From: Earliella scabrosa
Taxonomy: Eukaryota > Basidiomycota > Agaricomycetes > Polyporales > Polyporaceae
Assembly (NCBI GenBank): GCA_022605405.1
Contig: JABYQQ010000006.1
Span: 1,426,001-1,490,000, forward strand
Length of the DNA stretch: 64,000 nucleotides
Reading direction: 5' to 3'
The position numbers were made by a program, and so were the translations under genes. Shown piece by piece: positions 22,924-35,034 of this stretch. Under the pieces are notes generated by a model. That model saw only the letters and a list, made by a program, of their open reading frames with translations. It made no database searches and was not told where the DNA came from. The stretch's first letter is position 1. Each line of letters begins with the position of its first letter.

Positions 22924-25199
22924 ATGCCACATCTTCGAAGTTGGACTGCGCCCCCGACGCGTCGGGAGGTGACCCTTATCCTATTCTCCCTGACCATCTT
23001 TGTGCTCTCCTACAACCTCGAGACGTCTCTCAACCTCGTCGGCGTGCGCCCACAAAGACTCCAGTCGACATATCTCTCGAGCATAGGTGCGTCCTTTGTA
23101 TCCATCCCGGCCCCGGAATCCGAAACATTGACCGACGCGTCGGTCCTGTTTTAACGCCCAGGCCTCGGCACACGAGATCCCGGGTTCGACGCTGACGGAC
23201 GGCGACCAAAAGAGTGGCGCGATGAGCTCGAGGACCTCATCGTTGGTGAGTGGGAATGGCACCGGGGCGATGTTTCAGGTCCCGGACGAGGGCATGCCGC
23301 GTCATCGGGGAGCGGTGCGGCCGCGATGATCTACAACTTCGGTCCAGGCGAGAGGCGCAGGCGGAATCCTGAGCGAGGGAACTCGGGAGTTGGATTGGAC
23401 ACTGGTGTGACGGTGAAGGACCAGTTCGTCAAGTGGGGGAAGGATGTGCCGCAAACGAAGGTCGTTGCGCATACACCTGGTGCGTATTCCGCCAATGTTG
23501 CGTGTTTGCTAAGGGCAGTCCTAACTCATGTCCGTGACACGGCTTCGCAGGTTTCACAATATTGGACAATGTGATCAGTGTGAACGGCACATTGTTCGTG
23601 GTGGCCAACGACTGGACGAAGGTGCCTAAGCTAAGCGAGATTGCTTCATCTTCGCTCGACTCGTCGCGACCACCGCGGGTGCAAGACTGGCATATCCTCA
23701 CTGCGAGCGACGCAAGTGCATGGTTCGGTCCTTACGCTGCGAAGTAAGTCGTCACGCTGTCCTCGTTCCCCTCAGCGACTGAGCCCGCATAGAATCCACG
23801 GCACATCATGGCTAGCTCTCGACGCCGCCGAGAACCATGACCCTTATCTCCTCCTCTCCCTGTTCCGCACGCATGCCTCCCTCATGTCATCCACGCCATC
23901 ATCATCCTTCACCACCCCTGGCGGCCTCCATATCATCTCCCCCTCTTCCCCCGAACTCCCTGCTAGCTCCGTTCCAGCGCCCCTCCGCCTGATCTTCCCA
24001 CATGTCCCAACATTTTCAACACCGCACGTCCCCCCCTCGCCGAACGAAGACGTGAAGGCGCACCCACCACCGCGCGAGCGCGCCTTCCTCGGCTTCCACC
24101 CCCTCCTCCCCAAGGCCGTCCTCCCGACCGTCGGGATGTGGTTCGCGGAGGACTGGCAGGACCTCGCGGACATGCACGTCCCCTTCATGCTGGAGCGCGT
24201 CGTCATCGCCGACCGAGGCGCGGCCGAACGCGGACGCGCGAACTGGCATCCGTCGTCCGACTCGCCCGACAGTGCCGACTCCAAACGGAAGCGCGCGCCC
24301 TCGGAGGACGGCGCGCCCGCGTGGGCGGCGCCCTTCGTCGGCCTCCGGGCTCCCGACGGGTGGTGGGCCCCCGTGCGCGCGGCACTGCTGCGGTACCTGC
24401 GCGTGTCGGACGGGTCGGCCGCGGGGCACCCGTCGGAGGGCGATAACCGCGGGTTCGGCCTGGGTGCGCTGCTGGCGAGCAAGAAGCAGGCGGCGCGCAA
24501 GCCCGTCGTGTCTTACATCTCGATGCAGGGGCAGCCGATCGGCGCGGGCCCCCGCCTAGCGGCGGACGACCACGAGCGGCTCGTGGGCGGGCTGAGGCGG
24601 CTGGAGAAGGAGGGGGTGTTGGGTGAGGTGCATGTGGTGAGCGGGAATGGGAGCGTGCCTGCGGCGGACTGGACGGAGCGGATGGAGGCGATTGCGCGGT
24701 CGACGGTACGTTGCAAGGTTCTTGGGTTGGGACTGACTGGGTTCCTGATTGCGGATGTGTAGATCGTCATGGGCCCGTATGGACACCACCTCGCGGACGC
24801 GGTCTTCATGCGCTCGCCGGTGGTGGCCGCCGCGAACGTCTCCTCTGAGCAGGCGCAGCAGCATTGGGCGGAGACGAAGTCGTCGTCGCCGCCGCCGATG
24901 CTGATGGAGTTCTTCCCGCCAGGGACTTTTGTCCGGGACCAGCAGTTCGCTATGCAGGTGCTCGGGATCGACTACATTGCGTGGTGGAATGCGATGTGCG
25001 TCTTCTTCTCTGTTCTCTTCTCCCGTTCCGCTGTCATTTACGCTCTTCTGACGGCTGTGTTTGTAGGCGGTTCTCGGGAGATAATCTGCCTGCTGTGGTG
25101 TCGCAGTCGGCGGCGGCCGGGTTGGATGCGCAAATCCCGATCGACGTGGATGCGATCCTGCGGGTTGTGCGCGAGGAGGCACCCCGGCGCGTCGCTTAA
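22924..25199 (+). CDS. GT61-like glycosyltransferase, type II membrane protein
   Basis: Starts ATG at 22924; an N-terminal membrane anchor (VTLILFSLTIFVLSY) follows a short basic cytosolic tail, as in Golgi type II enzymes. Introns near 23090, 23480, 23742, 24705 and 24993 join FTILDNVISVNGTLFVVANDW, GTSWLALDAAENHDPYLLLSLFRTH, PTVGMWFAEDWQDLADMHVPFMLERVVIADRG, KPVVSYISMQ and IVMGPYGHHLADAVFM. The last resembles the GPHGAGLA-type active-site segment of family GT61 (EOGT and plant xylosyl/arabinosyltransferases). Stop TAA at 25197. The Ala/Gly-rich mid-section 24230-24470 is very GC-rich. The donor and acceptor sugars cannot be told from sequence. Confidence 0.75.
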
Positions 25200-26281
25200 G
25201 GCCTTTGAAAGCTTCACCTCCTCCTCGTCCCGCACGTTCATCCTCTCCCTCTTCCGTGCCGGGACTCGTCACGGACTCTGTTCACGCTCACTGTCGTCGC
25301 CTGTACATACGCATGCACGCATTCTCGAATCGGTTTCTAGGTAGTTACATTAGGACACTCGCACTCAGGGACATTGACTTACCGCACACAGAGTAATCTT
25401 CTCGCATTCGTCGCACATCGCAGTCTCGTTCACGCACCCATCCATCATCCCTAGATAGTATAGCTAGACAGACAACTCACTCATTCCGGCGCTTTCGCTT
25501 TCTGAATCTCGAGCCGCACTAGACCCATCGCGCGATACATACATACAATTCATTACATGGCGTATTCTGCATGACGTCCCATGCTATTCCTGACTCGGTG
25601 ATTATCATCCGAACTTCAAGGGGCGCATGGGAGGGGCCTATCATCTCGGTTGGCGTGTGCGTGCGATGGGGACCCGAACGTTTCGAGGGGCGTCCGATGC
25701 TGACCGCAGTGAGGTCCTTTGGTCTCTGTTGACAATATTTCCCCCTTGTCTCTAACCTTCAGTACATGATCAGCTGCTGAGGTGTCGATTTCTGAGTATG
25801 AAAGGAGCTGGTCTGCGATCCTTCCGCGGCACTGCTGGTTATCCCGATGGAGGTAGATCGAGATCTACCATGGCACGAGACCTGTATGTGATGGATCTGG
25901 CATCAAGAGGTGTGTCCCGATGCCGCGGACCTCATCGTCGACCTGGTCGTTGAACTTGGAGAATGCAGCGACGGAGCACAGACATGGGGTCGGATGGCTC
26001 TCGAGGTCGAGGCTCAGGCAGAGGGGCGGAGCCGCCGCTCCGGAGGGAGCGTGGGAGCGACAGGAGGGGTCAAAGAGAGAGGAGGGAGAGCGCCGGACAG
26101 TTGCTTTCCTGACAGACTTGTCGCCCCCGTGTAAACTTGACCCAGCTAGCTCGGTCCTCCGACCCTTGTCTCTCCTTTCTTCGACGCCCTATCCCCCGCC
26201 TTCTTCTCCCCCTCCCGCCACCGTCCGTCTTGCCCTTTAATTCCCCGACGGTACCCACCTGCGCCCGCACACCCACCTGCC
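25200..26281. other. Intergenic; nothing recognised
   Basis: About 1.1 kb between the GT61 and transporter genes; pyrimidine-rich (CT) leader just before 26282, typical of basidiomycete promoters. Confidence 0.4.
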
Positions 26282-28088
26282 ATGCCCGCCCCAGACGAGA
26301 AGATGAACGCGACGCCCGAGGAGCAGGTGCAGATGCTCGAGGTGCACGAAAAGGACGACGACGGGGAGGTGCTCCCGTCCCCGGTCTCCGCGTCCTCGTC
26401 CCGCCCCGCCGCGAGCAAGCAGCAGCAGCAGCCGGGGACCAAGCTCTCAGCCGCGATGATCATCCCCATCTGGATCGTCCTCAGCTCAGCCGTCATCATC
26501 TACAACAACTATCTGTACAACACCCTCGACTTCCGCTTCCCCGTCTTCCTCGTCACCTGGCACTTAACATTTGCTGTGAGTTTGCCTTGCCCTCCGTCTC
26601 TCTCTCCTCCCCCCTCTCTCCTACGGTCTACCTATCTCCTGTTCGAGGGCCTGGCCTGCCGGTCTTGCCGCTCGTCCGCGAACCGGACATTTTGGGAAGA
26701 TAAGCCGTCTTGCCGAATGTCCGTCCAATTACCGCCCCGTGGCGTTTAATTGGCACAAATGTTGCACGTTCGGGGATGGCACGCTGGAAGGGAAGGTTCG
26801 GTGGGCGGCGGGTGCGTTGCGAGTGCACTCATGACCGCTCCATGACGCACGGTGGCGGCCGCGCGGGTATACGACGGCAGGGAAGCTTGCTGGCGTTCGG
26901 CCGCGCGCACTGTAGACGATGCGTGGACGTGGCAGAACAGACGTGCATCAGTGTTGTCCTCCGGACATACTGTGTCGGACATGGAGCACACGTTCAGAAG
27001 ATATCCTCCCATGGCCCGACACGCGCTGTCCCTATGTCGAAACTCACCAGTCGCACAGGCCATTGGCACTCGCGTCCTGCAACGGACAACACACCTCGTC
27101 GATGGCGCGAAAGATGTTAACATGACGAAGGACATGTTCCTTCGGAGCATTCTTCCCATCGGTATTCTCTTCAGCGCATCTCTCATTCTCAGCAACACGG
27201 CATACTTGTATCTATCTGTTGCATACATCCAGATGCTCAAGGTGCGATCAACATCCTTCGACCTCTTTGATCCGGCCAGTCTGACCCTGTTCATAGGCGT
27301 TCACGCCTGTGGCCATCCTCCTCATCTCGTGGACCTTCCGCATCCAAGACCCCAACAAGCGTCTCGCGGTCATCGTGTTCATGATCTCGTCCGGCGTAGC
27401 GCTCGCCTCCCGCGGAGAACTGCGCTTCAACCTCATCGGGTTCCTCACGCAGGCCGCGGCCGTTGCTGTGAGTAACCATCTCTCCGTTGCAATCTGCGTA
27501 CGGACGCTGACACAGACGCCACCGTCAGTTCGAGGCATCGCGCCTGGTCATGATTGAGATCCTCCTGCACGGCCTGAAGATGAACCCGCTCGTGTCGCTG
27601 CACTACTACGCACCCGTCTGCGCGCTCATCAACCTCGCCGTGCTTCCCTTCACGGAGGGTCTCGCGCCGTTCTATGAGGTAATGCGCGTTGGGTACGTTC
27701 TCTAGTTCTTCCCACTGTCGGCCAACTACACCGATTGCTGACGACTGGCGCGGTGCACTCGTGGTGCCTTCTGAATTGCAGGCCGCTCATCTTGCTCTCG
27801 AACGCGGTGGTCGCGTTCCTGCTCAACATCGCTGCGGTGTTCCTCGTAAGCGCTGGTAGCGGCCTCGTGCTTACGCTTGCGGGCGTGTTCAAGGACATCC
27901 TGCTCATCACCGGCTCGGTGCTCATCTTCGGAGCGCAGATCACACCTCTGCAGGTTCTTGGTGCGCATCAGTCCTCCTCCATCATCTCTCACTCTAGATG
28001 TGCTGACCGATGCGGTTCCCACGCACATGCAGGTTACTCGATCGCACTCGTCGGTCTCATCCTGTACAAGACGGCGGGCAGCAAGTGA
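26282..28088 (+). CDS. Triose-phosphate/nucleotide-sugar transporter family (TPT, SLC35-like) protein
   Basis: ATG at 26282; stop TGA at 28086. An acidic, Gln-rich N-tail leads into [23 protein letters not shown], then [14 protein letters not shown] very long first intron (26576 to about 27057) joins to [147 protein letters not shown]. The [13 protein letters not shown] and SLHYYAPVC signatures are those of the fungal TPT/DUF250 branch. About 10 TM helices; Golgi or ER sugar-nucleotide or phosphate-ester antiporter; substrate unknown. Confidence 0.85.
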
Positions 28089-28136
28089 TCGCTTCTTTCT
28101 CTCTGTCTGTCTTGTGTCCTGTGTCTCGCTGTGCAC

Positions 28137-28190
28137 TCCGAACACTCCGAACACCCCGAACACTCCGAACACCCCGAACACTCCGAACGC
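28137..28190. repeat. Tandem ACTCCGAAC/ACCCCGAAC repeat in 3' flank
   Basis: About six head-to-tail copies of CCGAACACTC/CCGAACACCC right after the transporter stop codon; a simple satellite. Confidence 0.9.
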
Positions 28191-28586
28191 TCCTCTCTAC
28201 CTCGTTTCCTCGCAGGGTTATGCGCACGAAGCACGCTCACGCTTTTTTGTACATCTGGACTCTTTCTTTATTGCCGGTACCGCTAGTTGTTTAGATGCAT
28301 ACGTACAGCCTACTTACTCTATCTAGATCGGGATGTGGTCTACTACTCCAGCTGAATTTGATGACGGTGACGCCACCGGGGTGTCTTCCCTTGACGGTCA
28401 CTTCCGGTCCGAGTCCGCGTGCTCGAGTTGGGAGATGGGATTAGCTTCAGGTTCCAGGTTTATGGCTGAACGTGTGCTTTGTTCTGCCCCTAGCCTGGTC
28501 GGTGACGTATGCGCTAACGGGTTGCTGGGAGCGTAGGTAAGTGATGAGTGTCCATCCGGACGTGAAGCCGTTGACAGACAGAGGCA
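28191..28586. other. Intergenic, convergent 3' ends
   Basis: Nothing recognised; marks the right border of the housekeeping block. Confidence 0.4.
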
Positions 28587-29659
28587 TCATCTGTCTGTGC
28601 CTGTGTAGAAGTATATACATTGATAGGCCACGCGCTGGCGAACGCGAATGACCTTCGCCCTCCGACGATCGTGGTCGAAATGATCTACGAGCGACCATGC
28701 GAAATCTACCAGGTTCCACTTGTGCACGTGCTTGTGTTGCTTGCATCTTTCTGCGTTCTTTGGAGCGCGTATGATGTTGACCGGACGGAGGTCATTGTGA
28801 AGGACATGTGCCGCGGACACGTCGTCCAGCAACTCCATGATCTCGCTCCTGCCAGACGTCGGTGTGTCAGAGCTAGCACGCGATGTGGGGGAAGCAACAT
28901 ACTTGGTATCTTCGTCCCAGTCATCCTCGTCTTTATATCTTGCCCCGCCTCGTGCTGTTACAAGAACCGACAGAAGTGGCGCATCAGGGTTGGGTTTCCA
29001 GTCGACCCAATTCGATTCTTCCCGAGAACCTGGAGGTTCGTCCACGCACTGGTCGCGCGGCGGCTTGTCGTCGGGAAGGGGATCATCGCAGGTGGGGTCA
29101 TCGTCCTCAAGTGGATCTCTTTCCCAGAGACCAACGGGAAGTTGTTCGGGAGACAAGGTCGCGGTGAAGAAGCCGTAGCAGCGCGGAACGCTGGCCCCTT
29201 GGAACGAGCCCTCGGTAAGTTGATCGTATACCCATGCCTCGCGGGCGAGGGTACGAGAGCGATTCGGTCGTGCTATCTTGACGCACAGCTCAGAGTCAAA
29301 AATGGCACCCTCCTCCTCTTTCGTGAAGGGTGTCTCGACAAGCCTTGCCGCATAGACGACCCCAGTCCTGCCGCCACCGAGGCGCTCTCCGAGTTCGAGA
29401 GAGAGACGGGGCCGATCCTTGTACGGTGTCCTCGCGGCCCAGCCCTTCCTATTCCTGTACCGGTTACCCATAAAATCGTACTGACGGGACGGAAAGGCTT
29501 CAGTAGCAGAAAGGGTTATCGCGTCCGGCAAGTGAGTGCCAGTTAAGGAGAGGGAGGAGAACAGGAACATGGATTCCCGCTGCAATCGAGTTTGTCAGCT
29601 GGTGAGCTTGATGCGGGCGCAGAATGTACCTCGGGCACTTTCACTTTTGACGCTTTCAT
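28587..29659 (-). CDS. Kinase-like protein A
   Basis: Exons 29630-29659 (MKASKVKVPE), 28903-29579 and 28587-28848; 322 residues. The last intron is 54 nt with no in-frame stop, so retention would also give an open frame. Conserved: LTGTHLPDAITLS, LSLELGERLGGGRTGVVYAA (glycine-rich loop), ELCVKIARPNRSRTLAREAWVY (VxIA with Lys, then an Arg-rich helix), VPRCYGFF, then HVLHNDLRPVNIIRAP (HxDLxxxN catalytic loop) and WNLVDFAWS (metal-binding DFG written DFA). No APE motif and a truncated C-lobe. It fits an Agaricomycete expansion of protein-kinase-like genes of unknown target. Closest relatives in the window are C (31628) and F (51166). Confidence 0.75.
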
Positions 29660-29923
29660 GGGTGTAGGTTAGAAGGATGCGTCGTATGAGCCGTTGAGTT
29701 CAGCGATTGAAGTTTCTTCGAGTTGAAGGCAAGGACGAGCGAGCGACAGTACCAGGTCGAGCTTAACGCCCGTCACGTACCAACATGATCCACGTGGCAT
29801 GCCGCGAGCTTGGCAAGCCCACTCCGACGGGAAGGGACAAAGTTGTTGAACGACTGCTCAATACAGCTTCATCTTCACTGCCAGGCTCTGCACACTCCCT
29901 TTCGTCGATTCGTGGACCATACG

Positions 29924-31020
29924 ATGAGTGCAGTACGTTGACCGTTTGATCGCTGAGGTTGTGTTTGAGTTGACGCAATGGCAGAACAAATCATCGCTAT
30001 CGAGATTCTCGACCGTGACCCTCAGCGGCGGACATATCCCAGAGCCCTTCATTCTCTCCAGACGCGAAGCTTACCCAGCCCGTCAATTCAATTATCTTGC
30101 TGCTCAGTATGTACAGAGGTCCGACTGGACACCCGCATCGTTGCCTCAGAATGGTGGTCATCTTCACCTCGAGCTCGGAGAACGCATCGGTCGAGGCAGA
30201 TCCGCTGTGGTATACGCCGCAAAGGTGATGCCCGGCGCGGACGGCGATCCTCCTTCGTCCCATCCTCCCTTGCAGGAACTATGTGTCAAGATCGCCCGGC
30301 CTAATCGTTGTCGCACTCTCGCTCGGGAGGCATGGGTGTATGAGCAACTCGCTGAGGGCTCGTTTCAAGGTGTCATGACACCCCGTTGTTATGGCTTCTT
30401 CACTGCCAATCTGTCTAGCAACCAACCCTTCTCTCTCTGGTCCACTGAAGACTACAAGTATGTCAACGCCTCCGATGGTGCCGACGACGATCCCACCCGC
30501 GACGATACCCTACCCGACGACAAACCTTTGCAGGCAGAACATATCAACGATCCTCCTGGTGCAAGGGAACTCTCGCCGTGGGTTGATTGGCGTCCCAATC
30601 CTGATGCGCCACTACTGGCCGTCCTCGTGATGAGTCGCGCAGGTTCAAAGTACTCATTGGACGAGGATGATCGGGACGAAAGTCATCGGTGAGCATGTTA
30701 CAGGATATTGTTGACAGCCTGCATCCTCACACTAGCTCGATTGGCGCAGGAAGGATCTCATAGCAGTCCTTGACGATCTCACATGGAGCTACATCATACA
30801 CCACGATCTTCGCCCCGCCAACATAGTGCGTGCGCCTCAGGACACGCAGAAGTGCCCGAAGCACAAGGTTGTGCACAAATGGAACCTCATCGACTTTGCA
30901 TGGTCGGTCGTGGATGATCCCTTGATGAAGAGTCCGCTGCGCAACAAGGTTCTCCATGAGACACAGAGGTGCGCGTACCGGGATTCGTACTTCATCACCT
31001 CCAGACGGGGCAGGATATAA
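29924..31020 (+). CDS. Kinase-like protein B
   Basis: Exons 29924-29932 (a three-codon exon, MSA), 29985-30688 and 30750-31020; 327 residues, TAA at 31018. The tiny exon is supported by the identical arrangement in paralogue E (33457), where the frame upstream of the second exon is closed by a stop. Motifs: LELGERIGRGRSAVVYAAK, LCVKIARPNRCRTLAREAWVY, TPRCYGFF, IIHHDLRPANIVRAP, WNLIDFAWS. It is divergent to A, sharing about 260 bp of promoter region. HHD replaces the HND of A. Likely a kinase-like protein; activity uncertain because DFG and APE are altered or missing. Confidence 0.75.
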
Positions 31021-31627
31021 GATGTAAAGTTCTTCTGTAATTACATGTATGAACCTCATCGCTGTCTACCCATGAAGCACCACCAACCGCAAAGGTAATT
31101 CTCCCTGCGTCTGGATTATATGCGCGCCAGACGAAAGAGCCGGACACGATTGATGAGCATCATATTCCTACGGGAACAGATGTGAAGAACGAAGTTAAGA
31201 TGAGAGAGCGCAATGGCGCAACCACTTCCAGGACAGCGCAGGACGAACTGTCCCCATCGCCGACGTGCGGGACAAGTTCTTCTTTCCGTTCAGGGGAGGT
31301 CTGTGCGGGGTAGTTCGTCGAACAAAAAAGGCGGGCCTGGCTGACTACGTATTGTATGCCTGGCCGACCAACGAAGGTAGCCCGAACCTTGCCAACGCGG
31401 AAATACACCTGCCCTGGGTATACCTACATCGCAGATTTGAGACGTCTACTACGCCACACAAGCGTTTATGAAAACCACTACTACGCTTCCTCCACCTCCA
31501 TTCCAGCGTGAATCGATGGCTTCGGATGCCAGTGCGCTTTAGCATCTCTTGACGATATTATGGATCTACTCATCTACAGGCCTCAGCAGTACGACCACGA
31601 GAGAGAAGATCTTCAAGGCCAGAAGTA
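31021..31627. other. Spacer between the two kinase-like units
   Basis: Convergent 3' flanks of B and C. Nothing recognised. Confidence 0.4.
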
Positions 31628-32696
31628 TCATCTGCCTGTGTAGAAGTACTCGGATTGATAGGCCACGCGTTGGCGAACTTGAATGACCTTCATCCTCTCC
31701 CGATCGTGGTCAAAATGATCAACGAGTGACCATGCAAAATCCACCAGGTTCCACTTGTGCACGTGCTTGTGCTGCTTACATCTTTCCGCATTCTTTGGAG
31801 CGCGTATGATGTTGACCGGACGGAGGTCGTTGTGGAGGATATGTGCTACGGATACATCGTCCAATAACTCGATGATCTCGCTCCTGTCAGATGTCGAGAT
31901 GTGAGAGCTAGCACGCGATGTAATACGATAACATACTTGGTATCTTCGTCCCAGTCATCCTCGTCTGTATACCTTGCCTCGCCTCGTGCAGTCACAAGAA
32001 CAGACAAGAGCGGCGCGTCAGGGTTGGGTTTCCAGTCGACCCACTCCGATTGTTCCCGAGAACCTGGAGGCTCGTCCACGCACTGGTCGCGCGGCGGCTT
32101 GTCGTAGGGAAGGGGATCATCGCAGGTGGGGTCGTCGTCCTCAAGTGGATCCCTTTTCCAGAGGGCAAAGGGAAACCGTTCGGGAGACAACGTCCGAGCG
32201 GTAAAGAAGCCGTAGCAGCGCGGAACGCTGGCCCCTTGGAACGAGCCCTCGGTAAGTTGATCGTACACCCATGCCTCGCGGGCAAGGGTGCGAGAGCGAT
32301 TCGGTCGCGCTATCTTGACGCACAGCTCGGAGTCAATAATGACACCCTCCTCTTCCATGGAAGGCGCAATCTCGACAAGCCTTGCTGCATAGACAACCGC
32401 AGTCCTGCCGCCACCGAGGCGCTCTCCGAGTTCGAGAGAGAGACGGGGACAATTCTTGTACGGTGATCTCGCATTCCAGCCCTTCCTATTCCTGTACATG
32501 TCAAACAGGAAGTCGTACTGACGCGCCGGAAAGCCTTTCGTAGCGGAAAGGGTTATGGCGTCTGGTATGTGGGTGCCAGTTAAGGAGAGGGAGGAGAACA
32601 GGAACATGGATTCCCGCTGCAATCGAGTTTGTCAGCTGATGAGATTGATACGGAAGCAGAATGTACCTCGGGCACTTTCACTTTTGACGCTTTCAT
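31628..32696 (-). CDS. Kinase-like protein C
   Basis: Exons 32667-32696, 31937-32616 and 31628-31883; 321 residues. Very close to A: the same MKASKVKVPE first exon, RLSLELGERLGGGRTAVVYAA, ELCVKIARPNRSRTLAREAWVY, HILHNDLRPVNIIRAP and NLVDFAWS. A donor GTATGT and acceptor CTGACAG bound the last intron (53 nt), so here retention would shift the frame, unlike in A. Appears intact. Divergent partner is E, with the decayed copy D in between. Confidence 0.75.
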
Positions 32697-32817
32697 GGGT
32701 GTAGGTTAGAAGGATGCGTCGTATGAGCCGTCGACTGGTTCAGCGAAGAGCGATTTGGTGGTAGTGGCGAATTCGAACACACCCCACGTGGCCAACACGT
32801 GGCTTTGCAGTCCATCC

Positions 32818-33155
32818 TTCTCCACCTTGACCCTGAGCGGTACACATCTTCCGGAGGCCATCACCCTTTCTGCTACGAAGGCCTTTCCCGCACGTCAGTA
32901 CGACTTTCTGGATGACAGGTATAGGAACAGGAAGGGCTGGGCCGCGAGGTCACCGTACAAGGATTAGCCCCGTCTCTCTCTCGAACTCGGAGAGCGCCTC
33001 GGTGGCTGCAGGACTGGGGTCGTCTACGCGGTAAGCCTTGTCGAGATTGCGCCCTCCACGGATGAGGAGGGTGCCATGGTTGACTCCGAGCTTTGCGTCA
33101 AGATTGCACCACCATGATGAACATGGAGTCCCGCTGCAGCAGTTCGTCAACATCT
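32818..33155 (+). pseudogene. Kinase-like pseudogene D (A/C type)
   Basis: The plus strand encodes LSGTHLPEAITLSATKAFPARQYDFL.. and LSLELGERLGGCRTGVVYA.., clearly an A/C-type copy, but it has an in-frame TAG at 32965 where A and C encode Arg, and ends after ELCVKIA at about 33112. The following 40 bp (ACATGGAGTCCCGCTGCAGCAG region) resemble the start region of A/C in the opposite orientation, suggesting an inverted rearrangement at the break. Both promoter and C-terminal half are missing. Confidence 0.8.
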
Positions 33156-33456
33156 CGGCTCTATGTTATCAGCTCTGACTATACCTTTGCCATTGTTGTA
33201 GTTTGTCAAACCTGAGGCCTGACGCCTGACGCTTAGCATTTACGCTTGAAGCTTGAAGTTTCTTCGAGTTGAAGGCAAGGCGGCAGTGCCACCAGGTCGA
33301 GCTTAACGCCCGTCACATACCAACATGGACTCCACGTGGCATGCCGCAAGCTTGGCAAGCCCAGGGAAGGGACAAAGTTGTTGAACGACCGCTCAATACA
33401 GCTTCATCTTCATTGTCAGGCTCTGCACACTCCCTCGTCGATTCGTGGACCATACG

Positions 33457-34553
33457 ATGAGTGCAGTACGTCGACTGTTTGGGTCGCTCAGGTCGTGTTG
33501 GGTTGACGCAATATTAATGACAGAACAAGTCGCTATCGAAATTCTCGACCGTGACTCTCAGCGGTACACATATCCCAGAGCCCGTAATCCTCTCCAGACG
33601 TGAAGCGTACCCAGCACGTCAATTCGATTATCTCGCTGATCAGTATGTGCCAAGACCGGATTGGGCACCTGCATCGTTGCCTCAGCGTGGTGGTCATCTT
33701 CACCTCGAACTCGGAGAACGCCTCGGTCGAGGCAGATCCGCTGTGGTCTACGCGGCAAGGATGATACCCGCGGACAGCGACCTTCCTTCGTCCAATCCTC
33801 CCTTGCAGGAATTATGTATCAAGATTGCCAGGCCTAATCGTTGTCGCACTCTAGCTCGTGAGGCGTGGGTGTACGAGCAACTCACTGAGGGCTCGTTCCA
33901 AGGTGTCATGACTCCCCGTTGCTTTGGCCTCTTCACTGCTAGCTTGTCTAGTGATCAACCCTTTCCCCTCTGGTCTACTGAAGACTACAAGTATGTCAAC
34001 GCCTCCGATGGTGCCGACGACGATCCCACCCGCGACGATACCCTACCCGACGACAAACCTTTGCAGGCCGAGCATATCAACGATCCTCCTGGTGCAAGGG
34101 AACTCTCACCTTGGGTTGATTGGCGTCCCAATCCTGATGCGCCACTACTGGCCGTCCTCGTGATGAGTCGCGCAGGCCCGAAGTACTCATTGGACGAGGA
34201 TGATCGGGACGAAAGTAATCAGTGAGTATGTTTCCAGATCTCGGCGACTTCCTGTGTCCTCATATTAGCTCGACACGCTTAGGAAGGATCTCAAAGCAGT
34301 CCTTGACGATCTCACATGGGGCTACATCATACACCACGATCTTCGCCCCGCCAACATAGTGCGTGCTCCCCAGGACACGCAGAAGTGCCCGAAGCACAAG
34401 GTTGTGCACAAATGGAACCTCATCGACTTTGCATGGTCGGTAGTGGACGATCCCTTGGTGGAGAGTCCGTTGCGCAACAAGGTTCTGCATAAGACGCAGA
34501 GGTACGCGTACCGCGGCTCATACTTCATTACCTCCAGACGGGGCATGATTTAA
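33457..34553 (+). CDS. Kinase-like protein E
   Basis: Exons 33457-33465 (MSA), 33524-34221 and 34283-34553; 325 residues, TAA at 34551. Very close to B: LELGERLGRGRSAVVYAAR, LCIKIARPNRCRTLAREAWVY, TPRCFGLF, IIHHDLRPANIVRAP, WNLIDFAWSVVDDPL, C-terminal YFITSRRGMI. Intact reading frame. See the B entry for function. Confidence 0.75.
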
Positions 34554-35034
34554 GATGTAGAGTCCTTCTGCAATGCCATGAATGATAGTTGTCGCCATTT
34601 TGACTACTCTCGAACACACCACCAATGACCGAGGACGGTAGTCTTTCCTGCCTCCGGCTCATGGAACCTCTTCTATGTCAGCGCGCTGGTGTGATGAACA
34701 CACCTCAGGCCTTCAGTTTTGGGGCGTCTGTCTCGGCGGGAGATGGTGGGCACGCGATGACACAACCGTTAGCAGTACGCCGCATTGTGGCGATCTTGGT
34801 CGGTAGGCGCTGTGCTGTTCGGCAGCAGTTGCGCAGGCCGACTCGAGACGCACAATGAATACGCTACAGGTGATTTGTACTCCATTGCTTCCTGTATGAG
34901 TGCTACTGAGCGTATCCGATGTGGTTGACATCCGCATGAGACATAGTTCTCCGGGCTCCGCAGATTCCGCATAGACATATTCTCGGCATCCTCCCATACG
35001 CCGCCGTACGCGCAACCCATCGCCGACAACCCCG
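34554..35034. other. Intergenic; nothing recognised
   Basis: 3' flanks of E and of the small membrane protein gene. Confidence 0.4.

Larger units (their letters stand above)
28587..34553. repeat. Segmental duplication of a divergent kinase-like gene pair
   Basis: Unit 1 (A minus / B plus, 28587-31020) and unit 2 (C minus / E plus, 31628-34553) share gene order, orientation, intron positions and long stretches of near-identical DNA, including the A-B promoter segment (29720-29930 versus 33250-33460, with AGGTCGAGCTTAACGCCCGT in both). Unit 2 carries the pseudogene D between its genes. Confidence 0.85.
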
